A program made the position numbers and the translations under genes. A DNA stretch of 64,000 nt from Zygaena filipendulae (Eukaryota > Arthropoda > Insecta > Lepidoptera > Zygaenidae): the NCBI GenBank assembly GCA_907165275.2, contig OU015649.1, forward strand, positions 13,112,001-13,176,000, given 5' to 3'. Positions 1 through 10,953 of the stretch are shown here, one piece after another. The notes beneath the pieces were generated by a model. That model did no database searches, was not told the DNA's origin, and saw only the letters and a program-made list of their open reading frames with translations. Each line of letters opens with the position of its first letter. Positions within the stretch are counted from its first letter, which is position 1.

Positions 1-418
1 AAAGAGGGTACTATAGAGGGTACTATTTGAAAGGGGAAAACGGTGTTAAGAATATTTTAACTAAAGCACGATGATGATAAAGTATCCAGACCTTAAAATC
101 TAAAACTAACTAACTAAAATTAATCACAAAAATTCAACTTTCCACAAACAGACACGCCACCGGATTTAGATATAACTCTAACTAACTCTATTCTCCATTC
201 CTTCAACCGGGAAAGCTAGCTTTTTTGTCACAGTTTTTTTCGTGATTTATATGTAAGTATGAGTATTTGTTAATGTACCTATGTTTTTTGTAGTTATATG
301 AAAGCACTAATTATTGAGAAATTGAATAATATTATCTTTTGTTTAAAATTACGTAATGTATAAAATTCCTGTAAGTGAAAGGCATTTTTTAAATAAAACA
401 ATTTGTGTTGTATTCCAG
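1..418 (+). other. intron upstream of the first visible maltase exon
   Basis: AT-rich sequence with no coding signal. It ends in a normal acceptor (TATTCCAG, AG at 417-418) directly before the maltase exon, so it is read as the 3' part of an intron whose upstream exons lie outside the window. Confidence 0.7.
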
Positions 419-3400
419 GATTTTCGACAGCGAACAAGACTTGGTTGCCTGTTGCCGATGGGTATGAAAATCTTAATGTTGAGGTCCAAAGAACTAGTGA
501 AAAGAGTCATTTAAACGTTTACAAGACTCTAGTACAGCTACGCAGTGAGCCTGCTTTCAGATACGGGAGATATGAGTCGGTAGCTTTCAACGATGGCGTT
601 TTCGCTTTTCGAAGGTAAGATTTACTTTATTTAGTAGGTACGCTAGTATTGGCCATGTCTACAGTGTTAACTCTATTAATGACTCTGTAATTTACTCTGT
701 TTGTAACCGCACCTGTTACAAACTGTTGTTATTCAGTTGCGGTTCTTTGCTCTCACATAATGAATTTTAAATTGACAGCGTCCTACCTACTGGGGAGTTT
801 GTTGTGTAGTTACTTCTCTCTAGACATAGCGTTAGAAAGCTGTGAAGAGCGGATATTTTATGGATGCTTTTATAATTGTTGTTATTTTTGACATCAAAAA
901 AAGCCATACTTATTTATTTACTGGGCTCACAAAACAGGTAACAATCGGAATATTGAATAAAATAATAATACAAAGTTAATTAATTGTGGTTCAACTTTGA
1001 GTAAAGTTATTTGACTTTGGTGCTGTATGCTAAAGCACGAGGTTCAAGCTGGCACTTTGTAAAATGGTTTGGCGCAATTGAATTCCTTGCGTCCCGCAGT
1101 TAAGAGGTCCAGTTAGGACTTAGGTTCAATAAAGTTGAAGGTGAAATTAGTTTAATTAACATAATTATCATTCCGCTTTCCAGTTTGGATATGGGCAGAT
1201 TTAAAAACACAGAAGACTGAAAGATATCAAAATGTTTAGTTCAATCTATTTTGAGTACCTAGACCAAAGAGCTTATATATCTATAAGCTCTATGGTCTCT
1301 ATGGTCGATTTTATATTATCATAATTATTTTATATTAATCATGATAGTTATTCCTTACAGTTTCAAGCGCATGAAATCTCAAAATAAATTCTGTAACAGA
1401 CGGTAAAAAACACTATGGGATAGTTTTACAATATCATATTAAGAAGGCATAAAGACAGACGCAAAAAACAAATATGTTTCATAATCAACATAAAAGATGA
1501 AAATATAAAATGTTCGCTGATAAGTAATTATAAAAATTGCTAAAATCCCAGATAAAACACTAAAACTCTACGAATTGTCGTTTACGCAGCCTTATTAGTT
1601 ATGTGATGGTTTATGATCACTGGCATCATCCATTATTACCTAACAGTAGATACAAAATAAAACGTGTCTTTAAAAACTGAGCTTCGTTGCAAAATTAAGA
1701 TTCTGAGATGTTACATACTTACGTTGACAACATCAATTATCTTAAGTTATCACAAGACAATTAAATACATGTGACAACTACACATTTCAATAATTGAACG
1801 TGTCAAACAACATAATCTACCTTAGCAGCAGCCATTCACATAATATATAACACTCGAGTATGTCAGATTACGGACGACCGTGTGACAAGGCGAGTTAAGA
1901 CACGTAAAGTGCTTGTCACTCAAGTTTGTGACGTTGATTGTTCACGTAATCATAGTTGAAGATCGTCTTCACAAATTGAAACGCTCACGCGTAAATAAAC
2001 CAAATACATACAATGATATTTAAGTAAGGATGACGAATCTTCATACTACGCGGCGTTAAAATCTGTTCCTCTATGATGGCATACATTTTTAAGCGTATTA
2101 TTCTGTTTACGACAGTGAATGTGAGAGCTAATACGGAAATGATGGAACAGAAAGTGATAGGTATCTGTTAACAGTTGCACTTGAAATATGCTACAACACG
2201 GCATTTTATAAATACATATATGTCAATATCTAAAAGACGCGCTCCTTCTCTCGCTGCTAATATAAGACTAAATTCAAAGGTTCCAATTTTACGCACAATG
2301 TGAACGCCTCACTTTCTGCACGCTAGTGCGATGTCTACCTCCTTTAATACCTACAATGTCATTGTATACATACAAATATTCTTTAAGCATTCATGAGTAA
2401 ATATTTTTGAATAAAAATAATACCTTTAATGGTTGTTATTGTTTTTTCTAGTCGAGAGTATATTTCGCTATACTAAGAATTGCCAAAACTAAATAACTGA
2501 TGGTAAAAAGATTTAAAAAAGGAAGGTTGTCCATTCTCATTTGAGAAACAGAATTTTATAAGGATTTTATTATTTCCTAAGTGGTGGTAAAAATATAATA
2601 TCTTTGAGCTCCATATAAATTTTCTTGGAGTTTGAAAAAAATTCAAAGCGGTTTTTTTTCATTTTTGTTGCAAAATTGATTGTTTACAGTACCTACCTAC
2701 AGCAGTTTTATAAGACACTCATTTTAAGTGTTACTGTTGCGAGACATTTACATAGAGTTGGTCCTTTTTTATGGTAACTTCATTAGATACTGATTCGTGA
2801 ATGATTTCATGCAAAGTTCATGCAGTTATTCATCGCCAAATATGATTTGCTAGCTGTGGTGCCTTCAACTGTGACTACGCTACTATGTATTGGTTATAAT
2901 GTGACATAATATCTTATCTTTCTTTTAACTGATGACCGACGATGAAACAAAATTATAAACTTTTGAAAAGGATTTCTGTAAATGATAATGAAAACCGAAA
3001 CAAATTTAAGAAGAAGGAAGACAGACGCGGGTAGCCGGGGGGTTGCATCTTTGTTTTATGTTTTTAGACATAAATATTTCTTGTAATTTCATCTAACTTT
3101 TTTGATTTTAGGTGGTATGAGAATGATATTTATATTGTCATAGTCAACTTCAAGGATGAATCATACGCCATTGATGTGACTTACTTCGAAAATGTCATCG
3201 GGGACTTAGAAGTCATCGTCACAAGTATACAATCACCAAAGAAAAAAGGGTATGTTTGTACCTATACAGGCTGTAAATTTAACGAGTGACTTATTCAAAT
3301 CCTCATTAAATCATGCTACTAATAAAATATGAATAAAAAAAAACATTCAACAAATTCAAGAAAATATTAAATTTTAAATTTGTTTTTGTGCAGGTGAATA

Positions 3401-4042
3401 ATATTGATAACGATTAGTTCGTCGGTGCGTCGATCACTTGTGTGCTAAATTTTTATTAACTTACCTATTATTTCGCCAAAAAAAAAATTACTAACTTTTT
3501 TTTGAGTTTTTTTAGATAAGTACCTATTTATTATTAGGGACGAGAATCTGGTACTGAATATTCCTCTTAATATCCCTCGCTTAACCTTACGCCCTGTATT
3601 ATTAATTGAATTCAATTAATTCTTTGTAATTTGTGAGTAGGTAATAAAGATGATATCTAGGGTACCCCGAAATTTAATTGAGTGGCTAACTTTAACTATC
3701 AGCTATCTACCTACCTACTGGGTAAAATAGCATCTTTCACATAAACCTTAGTGGTTTCTTAATAAGTGCTATATTAGCTATCTTTTTTAATGTAATTTTT
3801 GTTTTGGTAAATAAACAGAGAAAAGAAACTAGGTAATAAAAATCTTCACAAACTTAATTTGTATTTTAATAGTTCTAATTAAAATTCGTAATATTGTCCG
3901 TTTTCAGTAAAGGCGGGTTTGTTTCCCATCCTTAATTAGAGTTAATTTAATGTTTTTTTTTTTGTTTTTCAGGGAAATTCTCAGCGCAAACAAGCTGGAT
4001 ATTCTCGAAAAGGAATCGTTTGTTCTGAAAGTTGTGAAGTAA
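419..4042 (+). CDS. maltase / alpha-glucosidase (GH13), last three coding exons
   Basis: 3' end of an insect alpha-glucosidase of glycoside hydrolase family 13, which hydrolyses alpha-1,4 glucosidic bonds of maltose-type sugars and is typically secreted or membrane-attached in gut or salivary tissue (family knowledge). Coding exons are 419-614, 3112-3249 and 3973-4042, with donors GTAAGA, GTATGT and acceptors TTTTAG, TTTCAG; the phases join cleanly (1 base before 419, then 2 and 2). The first exon reads GFSTANKTWLPVADGYENLN, a conserved maltase stretch at the end of the catalytic barrel, then a helix (KSHLNVYKTLVQLRSEPAF) that precedes the beta-sandwich C-terminal domain. The last exons encode that domain (WYENDIYIVIVNF...) and end LEKESFVLKVVK then TAA at 4040-4042. 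The N-terminal signal and catalytic Asp/Glu residues are outside the window. The frame is intact, so it is probably functional. Insect maltases occur as multigene families, so the exact paralogue is unknown. Confidence 0.93.
615..3111 (+). other. maltase intron, 2.5 kb
   Basis: Intron between the first two visible maltase exons (donor GTAAGA at 615, acceptor TTTTAG ending 3111). Mostly AT-rich unique-looking sequence. I see no open frame of note and no complete transposon. Confidence 0.8.
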
Positions 4043-4068
4043 ATAATAATTGTTGTTTTAATTATCTA

Positions 4069-4074
4069 ATTAAA
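4069..4074 (+). terminator. probable maltase polyadenylation signal
   Basis: ATTAAA, a common variant poly(A) signal, lies 27 bases after the maltase stop codon. Position and motif fit; no cleavage-site evidence is available. Confidence 0.4.
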
Positions 4075-4186
4075 TGTTGGCATCCTAATGATTTCTTGTT
4101 GTTTGACAATTTCTTTCAAACGCCTCAATTATTAGTATTATTTCACTGAAACCTATAGCTTTGCAGTAAATACGCATTAGAAGAAT

Positions 4187-4395
4187 GGACATGTTGACTA
4201 TTTTTTAATTTTATAGTCCGTCTTGTAAATTATTAAAAAATATTGGACACGTATTTTTCTTTTTTTGCGTAGTCAAAAAATAACGGCGATATATATTGAG
4301 TTGAAATTTCGCGTGACGTCACTATTTTGACAGTTTGTATGGCGGTTTTAGCGGTTAGTGACGTCACGACCCCCTCACCCTAAACTTTAATGCGC
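4187..4395 (+). mobile_element. CRE-palindrome MITE, copy 1 (centre type A, truncated)
   Basis: First of ten copies of a roughly 320-bp MITE. It opens GGACATGTTGACTA, runs through TTAGTCCGTC-like arm sequence, and carries GTGACGTCAC on both sides of a short centre (CAGTTTGTATGGCGG). This copy stops at AATGCGC, where the 1.4-kb element at 4400 is inserted; its second arm is not found beyond 5811, so it was already truncated. Confidence 0.8.
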
Positions 4396-4399
4396 CAAG

Positions 4400-5811
4400 C
4401 TCAGACGAAATAAAAACTCAAGACGGAGCGCTGTCAAGAACAAAGTGAAGCCGGTTTCGTAAACATGTGGGCATTTAGTGAGTGTTGTCGTGCAGTGAAA
4501 ACTTATTACCCAAAATTGTTAAGTTCTAGAAAGATGAATGGATAAGTAAATAGATAAGTTAGTATTTTTTTAAGTTGTATACCTCGGTTGTATATTCGAG
4601 AACCTTAAAAATATAGGTTTCGAAGTTATGATAAAACATGGAAAGTAAAAATTAACGCCTATTTACACTTACATTAATTTTATGAATATGAATTTTTTTT
4701 ACAAAATAATTAAAACCAACTTCCAAAAAACACAAAACTAAAAAGCTAAAAATAAGCTCTTTAAGCTCTTTAGTTTTGTGTTTTTTGGAATTTAACTTAC
4801 ACTTAAAAGCAAAAAAATTGTTAATTTCTTGCTTTTAAGTGAGACGGTTTGTAATTTATCAATAGTCTGATGTCAACTACTCATCACCTTTTACAAAATA
4901 TTGCTCTTCTCGATGCAGGAACGTTAATCACTCTCAGTTCCACTTTGCCATATACGTTGTGAGTTCTGACGAGCATAAATTGTTTAGGAACCATTTAAAG
5001 TTAACGAATCGGAACTCGTGAAATACCTATTATTGAGTAGTTCCGATGACCACCTGTGGTCTTCATCATCAGTTCCACTTCTCCAAATTTTGCTTTCCGA
5101 AAGCAAATGAACGATTTACTATAAAATATACTCAAATCGGTATAGGTGTGCTTATTATTTTTGAAGAGTTCCCTCGATTTCTCCAAGATCCCATCATCAG
5201 ATCCCGATTTGGTGGCAAGGTCCCATTGCCACCAATTGAGAGTACACCCTTTCAAACAAAAAAAGAATTTTCGAAATTGGTCCAACCGTCTTCGACTAAT
5301 CGGTGAACATACATAAAAAAAAAACATACATACCTACAATCGAATGCATAACCTCCTCCTGCTTTTTGGAAGTCGGTTAAAAAGTTAAAATCGAAATAGG
5401 TAAATGAACATGTTACATTACGTTCCAGGTCACATTAACTTACCCAAAAAACGGGGACTATTGTGACGCTCACTAGTAGCAACACTTATGAAAGTTGTGA
5501 AGGTTTTGTGTTCCAAGTTGTCATAAATTAATAAAATTGATATTTTATTAAAATGTGGTTCTATCGTGCTTTTTATTTTTCGAAGATTGGTTTTTACACC
5601 CTCTCACTACAAAATTCGGCATTTTTTCTTTAACAAATAGGAATTATTACAGCGTGACACTCCGCGCGTCGGAATAGCTCGACTGACAAGGTAAGGCGTA
5701 GTTTCGTTATAGTGTGTGCGTGTAACTGTGCATGTACACGCCGAGGCGTAGTTTTATCGGCATCACTTCTTTGTTCACAGCGCTCCGTCTTGAGTTTTTA
5801 TTTCGTCTGAG
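4400..5811. mobile_element. 1.4-kb non-autonomous TIR element with 8-bp target duplication
   Basis: Terminal inverted repeats of about 35 bp (CTCAGACGAAATAAAAACTC at the left, the reverse complement at the right) are bounded by an exact 8-bp direct repeat GCGCCAAG at 4392-4399 and 5812-5819. An 8-bp duplication is typical of hAT- or P-type transposition; the tips do not look like a textbook hAT end, so the superfamily is open. There is no transposase frame. A second copy with a different 8-bp duplication is at 46920-47877, which confirms the ends. It is interrupted by another repeat at about 4705-5386. Confidence 0.85.
4705..5386 (-). mobile_element. 'CCGACTTCCAAAA' repeat, copy nested in the 8-bp-TSD element
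   Basis: Inverted relative to the copy at 13606-14185: both contain the same run around 'gatggtcatcggaactac' and a tip of CCGACTTCCAAAA. The left tip is AAACCAACTTCCAAAAA and the right tip TTTTTGGAAGTCGGTTAAAA. At 4735-4796 the tip sequence is followed by an extra inverted copy of itself. Open frames of 86 and 108 codons across it are only repeat translation. Confidence 0.7.
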
Positions 5812-5835
5812 GCGCCAAGCATAATTTTTGTATTG

Positions 5836-6548
5836 AACTTGGCTTTCTTTTTTACATTTATGTTTTTGGTGGGATATCATTACTTTTTGTTAAGAATATA
5901 AAAAGTATGCCCCTAACAACACACCGTTAGCCAGTTGTTTAGCGCGTGTTAAAAGTTTTTTGTATGGGGACACCACTTATTTTTGACTTTTTTTATTTTT
6001 AGATTTTTTCCTACGCTTACACACAATTACCGAGCTGGATTCCAAATTTCATCGTTCTAGGTCATCTGGAAGTAGGTTAGATTTAGGTACTATATGTCAG
6101 TCAGTCAGTCAGTAGGTACTAAAATTTACGACTTTTTAACCGACTTCCAAAAGGGAGGAGGTTCTATGTTCGATTCACCGATTGTATGTCTGTTTTTTGA
6201 TCTTCATATCTTTATAACCGTTTGAGCTAGCTTCATGAAATTTGGGCTTCTACATGTCCTTATGGATATAATTAAACACACGTAGTTTTATGTGTTTACG
6301 TTAAAGAGGTTTTAAGTTATAGAAGGGTCAAAAGTGGCATCAAGTGGTTCGTATAATATTACACTCTTCGCTGGCTAGCCAGTTCCTTTGCTTGAACTTG
6401 GCTTGACACGCTGCCGCGTGTCTAGATGAGGGTGGCTTAACCCAGAATATATATATTTTTTTTCAATTTATTTTTGGACAATATTTTACTTTGGAGTTTC
6501 TGCGGGAATACCAAAACTCACGCGAGTGAAACTACGGGGCACAGCTAG
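5836..6548 (+). repeat. patchwork of interspersed repeats ending in a Helitron-like tail
   Basis: Contains a piece with TGTTTTTGGTGGGAT (shared with 58323-58345), a TCAGTCAGTCAGTCAGT run near 6097, a CCGACTTCCAAAAGGGAGGAGG block near 6140, and a final 'actcacgcgagtgaaactacggggcacagctag' type end with CTAG at 6545-6548. These look like several old insertions side by side rather than one element. Confidence 0.5.
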
Positions 6549-8449
6549 TGTTTTTGAAGTATTGCAACAAAATATATGTATAATTTTAGATTCACTTTTG
6601 AGCCAAGCCGCAAAGTCTAATATCTATGAATTCTCAATAATAAAAATCTCCTAAATGCCCGTTTGGAATTTGAAATCAGCCATAAGCAAGCCCTTATAAT
6701 GCTTAATGTATAATCGTAAAAAAACCACTCCGAGAAATCAGCGCACCAGTCTGTGATCGAAAAAGGGAATTCCGGTCAATTAACCCAAAGGCCACTCGAG
6801 CGGGACGTTTTAGAAACTGTGTGATAAACGTGACTAGTTTTGTGAGCAAGTTTCCTGACAACTTCGACACCGTGCTCTTTGATGGAAAACGTTTGGACAC
6901 ACTGACAAGTGACATGAGGAATCGAGGAATTTCTCACTCTAACTGCTTTTCCGACTTCGTTCATTGCATTCCTTACTGTATATGGGTACCCATATACGCA
7001 GGGTACGCAAAAGAGGCTGCGTTTGTTGATTAATTTCATATATATAGTTACTACACAAATGCATTTTGTGTACCTCAGTACCCAATTTACTAGGTAAGCT
7101 AAAAAAAGTTTACATAACTTGCCAAAGATTGCAAATTGGAAAGCTTGGGATGAGTTCACTAAACAAAATAATAAAATTCATTATTTAATCAACTTATACC
7201 GCGACAAAAGTTTAAAGTCGAATAAATTTACTAAAAAGCCGAAAAAAACATTAACCAAATCAACGCATAAAATTAATAAATAATATAATTTATTCTCAAT
7301 ACACTAGATTTTAGACAAGTGAGTTTCTATTATGATGATACTAACATAATTTATTTTATTCCAATAAGCTCATCATAGCTCATATACCGTATTTTACATC
7401 TTATACTTACAAAAAAAAGTAAGGAAAAGAAGATTATTATAAGAAAAAATATGGCGCAATATTTTATTAAGCCCTTGTAGACGCGAAAACAAAATGGCGT
7501 CATTTAGTATTCTCTTTGATGTTCGCCGGCTGCCGTAAAGTCGCCGTAAATATTATTATCATATTTTAGTAGTTGTCACGTCGTTTCTCTGAATGCGTAT
7601 GAAAAAATTACACGAAATAATATTATGATATATTGCATTTTTACGTGCATTTTTATTACATAGTGAATTTATCACTTGCTGCCAAGGTATAAAAACCGTT
7701 TGGTCCGTTTTGTATGAGATTTACCTGCAGGTTGATTTTGTTTTTTAAGCTTTTTCAACTCTGACATTGCAATGTGTGTTCCCATTTTTATATTTCACTT
7801 ACTAGCAGGTCCCCCTAGTTTCACTGCGGAAATTTCGGAGATCCCCTGGGAATCCTGGGATACAAACTACTCTGACACGAAATTTGTCACATCGGGAATC
7901 AAACCTGATACCTCATGATTGGTTTTGTGCAATATTTTATTAAGTTTTGTCTCTAGTTACTAGCTACTGACTGGTATAAAACAGGCCCTACATCTAACAA
8001 AATTAATGTGGTTTAATTTATTAATGTGAGTTTGTTTGTTTGTTTATTACCTAACACGCTTTAACTATTTTAATGATTGTCATTTTTCGCATACGTTCAC
8101 GTTGTTAGGGGGTACAAAAAATGCGTGCTTTTTGTAACGAGGCGGCGCGGCGCGGCGTATACTTAGTATGTATGACCCTCTTTATTATTATTTTTACTGA
8201 CCTTTTGTTTCGTAAATTCCTGTATTTACTTGTTCCGTTTTGATGTTCCTTATTTGAAATTTAAATATAATATTTTTTACTATCGTTTGTTTTTCTATTT
8301 ATTTCATTTCTAGAAACATCAAAACTCTAACTCTCATTATTTTCATTGTTTTTCCGGTCAAATGAACTCTGACCTTTAATTAATTCGGTGAAGACAAAGT
8401 CTGTATTCTCTATTGAAGAAGTAGCCACAAGTCGTGGAATCTCTCTCCT
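6549..8449. other. AT-rich intergenic stretch
   Basis: No gene recognised. Around 6720-7160 the base composition is more even and there is a 70-codon + frame (6821-7033) with a longer overlapping - frame; neither resembles a family I know and no splice context supports them. A GC-rich tract (GGCGGCGCGGCGCGGCG) sits at about 8141-8157. Confidence 0.4.
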
Positions 8450-8529
8450 TTACCTTGCCTCATATTTTTATCCCAAAATGTTCACAGGAACTCGAAGTTG
8501 ACGCAAGTGAAACCGCGGGGATCATCTAG
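8450..8529 (+). mobile_element. Helitron-like 3' end
   Basis: Ends 'gtgaaaccgcggggatcatCTAG' followed by T, the terminal pattern shared by many repeats in this window (short GC hairpin, then CTAG, then a flanking T). The 5' part is not recognisable. Confidence 0.55.
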
Positions 8530-8555
8530 TAATCAATATTAAGTAACAATAAAAT

Positions 8556-8879
8556 GGACATGATGACTAAATTTAAATTTTTTGTCTGTCTTGTAGATGA
8601 ATAAAAAATATTGGACATGAATTTTTCCTTTTTTTACGTAGGTAATCAAAAAATAACGGCGATGCATTGAATTGAAATTCCGTGTGACGTCACACCTATA
8701 GGTAGGTACACTTTATATTTAGATATGATGTCGCGACTTCCCACTCCTAAATTTTAATGCGTTTTATTTAAGTATTTTTTTCATAACTCGATAAAACAAA
8801 AAATACGTGTCAATAATTTTTTTCTTAGTAACTGACGGACTAAATAGAATTTTGATTTTTATACCTTGTCATCATGTCC
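8556..8879 (+). mobile_element. CRE-palindrome MITE, copy 2 (centre type C)
   Basis: Starts GGACATGATGAC and ends GTCATCATGTCC, an exact 12-bp inverted pair. It carries GTGACGTCAC in one arm, while the other arm has the decayed form GATGTCGCGAC. Its centre (ACTTTATATTTAG) matches copies at 28904 and 63613. Confidence 0.85.
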
Positions 8880-9275
8880 ATTGTATTTTCCTTTTTTAAG
8901 TATTATGGTATTGTTTTAATATCTGCAATAAAGGATTAAATAAATAAATAAAAGCTGCAAGGCATTACATTTGTCATTTCTAACTGCCTATTGGCAACTC
9001 GAAACAACCTTAATTACTTCAAAGTATCAACTTATAATAGAAGCGTATTAGTTTGTAGATTGCGACACTAATCGAGAGCTATGATGAATGTAACAGGCTC
9101 TCGTGACGGTTCCATTACAGCTTTAATTGGTATCGATTTAGCGTTGGCAAATGCTAATTCATTATTATGCCTATTGAATTTCACACGTGTCTTATCTGTC
9201 AGTTATCTGTGAACCCGATCTCAATGCAATAGACTATGTAGCGGAATGATACAACTAGTCGGTATAGAGTGAACA

Positions 9276-9508
9276 GGGCCTTTATTCACTATGACCATAA
9301 CACGCCGCGTTAAGAAAAGACGCCACAAAAATTGTTTTTTTCCCCTCACGTTCAAAGAAGTTTCACTTGAAAAAATACATTTACAACGTGTGTTATGGTA
9401 TACAGAATATTTATTTCTAATATTTTGGCATCTGGAGCGGTCGGAATTGTGTTTTTAGGACGCGCGTTATGGGCAATGAATGTTGTTGGTCATAGAGAAT
9501 AAGGGCCC
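9276..9508. mobile_element. small TIR element (MITE), about 230 bp
   Basis: Imperfect inverted ends: GGGCCTTTATTCACTATGACC on the left and the reverse complement of GGTCATAGAGAATAAGGGCCC on the right, with further inverted similarity inward (CATAACACGC / GCGCGTTATG). No coding frame. Target duplication not evident. Confidence 0.6.
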
Positions 9509-9949
9509 AGTTTAGAAGGCACATTGTGTTCTTGTTTCGTTTGTTAGCTATGCGTCATTACTATTTGGTTACCTATAAGACAATGGCGGCTTGTAACTTG
9601 TAACACTTACTATTTCAATCTTTGATTAAAACGTCATAGCCCGGGTTTACTCACGGCTATTGGCCCATGTCTTTCGAAAATATGAATTTGGTAATACATG
9701 CATAAAATACATGCATAAAAGTTAACTGCAACTTAAGGATCGACAGAAAATACAATTCAAATGGATTCCAACGAGATATCTTAGTGGAAAGAGGAGAAAT
9801 GGAGGATAAAAGTTTGTGATGGAAATCTAAATCCGTGAGTACTGTAATGTTTTTTTGTAAGAAGCAAAAGTCCACTCCGAACTCCAAAAAATAAATAAAA
9901 CGTCTATGTATTTATTTATAATGCACATAAGAAGTTAAGCTTCTATGAA

Positions 9950-10304
9950 GTGAATAAAATGTGCTCGTTGGCATCTTCCCGCTCGTTATTTCCGGTGACT
10001 TCACTGCGCGGCACTTTTATCGCACCCGCGACTCCAGTCGAACGAACGAACGATCTCCCTATTACTTCTACAAGCGGCCGGGTTGCGTGCGAATGCGTGC
10101 CCGACACGACACAGTGGGTGTGTCGTAGGGCTTGCGCCGCGAGCGATGGAGTTTGAGTTCGAAATTAAGTTGATACTGTCCTTTACACAGTAACAGCCTA
10201 CACCAGCAAGTTGTATCACCGCTGAGCTTACCGCTAATATGTGGCGGGACGTGAGGAGGCACGAATTTGGCGGGAGGCGGGAAGTGTCACTTTTTAGGCA
10301 GTAG
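9950..10304 (+). promoter_or_regulatory. CpG-rich block ending in a consensus donor: possible promoter and leader exon
   Basis: This 350-bp block is clearly richer in G+C and CpG than its surroundings and ends GTAG|GTAAGT at 10304/10305, a full-consensus 5' splice site on the + strand. Frames exist on both strands (68 codons +, 109 codons -) but neither resembles a known protein. The simplest reading is a promoter plus mostly untranslated first exon of a + strand transcript whose later exons I could not place. A TIR element begins only 53 bases into the putative intron. Confidence 0.35.
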
Positions 10305-10357
10305 GTAAGTTTACTCTCAACGTATCGCAATAGGTATAGCCTAAAAAAATCCGCTGT

Positions 10358-10953
10358 TATAGCTTGTCTAAACTAAAATGATGCGCCCCTCCATCGGGCA
10401 TACGTACACGCACAACCGTTAAAATATCGATACGACACATAAATCTGCGGGGCTAAGATGCGCAACACAATAAAATTATATCGAGCCATTTTATCGATTC
10501 TCGTCGACAAAACCATACAATATTTCGACGAGAATCGATAAAATGGCTTGATAAAATTTTATCGTGTTGCGCATCTTAGCCCCCCTGCGGAGCTAGGATG
10601 CGCAACATGATATGTTTATCGAACGAAAGATAAAATTGTCGAAACGACAAATATTTGTGGGCGTCCAAGCAAAAAAGTGCAGTAGTGGGGTATTGAGTTA
10701 AGACTAGATTCGGTTAAACATTTTTACCACTGGTAGACAAAACGATATATTATGTCGACGAGAATCGATAAAATGGCTCGATAAAATTTTATCATGTTGC
10801 GCATCCTAGCTCCACTGGTCTGTCTTTCATCACAAGTGCGCAATACTGTCGCCACACTCACACTTTTAGAGAGATATTATCAATACAATATGATCTCGCA
10901 AGTGTAGTGGTGGTAAGTAGTGGGGCGCGTCATTTTAGTTTAGACAAGCTATA
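10358..10953. mobile_element. TIR element with two nested or internal palindromes
   Basis: Outer ends are TATAGCTTGTCTAAACTAAA and its inverse (10934-10953). Inside are two further inverted structures: 10449-10583 bounded by GGGGCTAAGATGCGCAAC and its inverse, and 10589-10813 bounded by GGAGCTAGGATGCGCAAC and its inverse. Both share ATCGATAAAATGGCTYGATAAA. The two inner units are diverged copies of one small element lying 5 bp apart. Confidence 0.75.

Noticed and set aside
5001..5327. 108-codon - frame and 86-codon + frame
   Set aside because: They lie in the CCGACTTCC repeat, whose homologue at 13606-14185 keeps neither frame.
6776..7159. 127-codon - frame and 70-codon + frame
   Set aside because: No recognisable family, low-complexity composition, and both strands open over the same block.
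7860..7915. Another B-box-like stretch (ATCAGGTTTGATTCCC on the - strand)
   Set aside because: No cloverleaf can be formed with the flanks; no RNA gene called.
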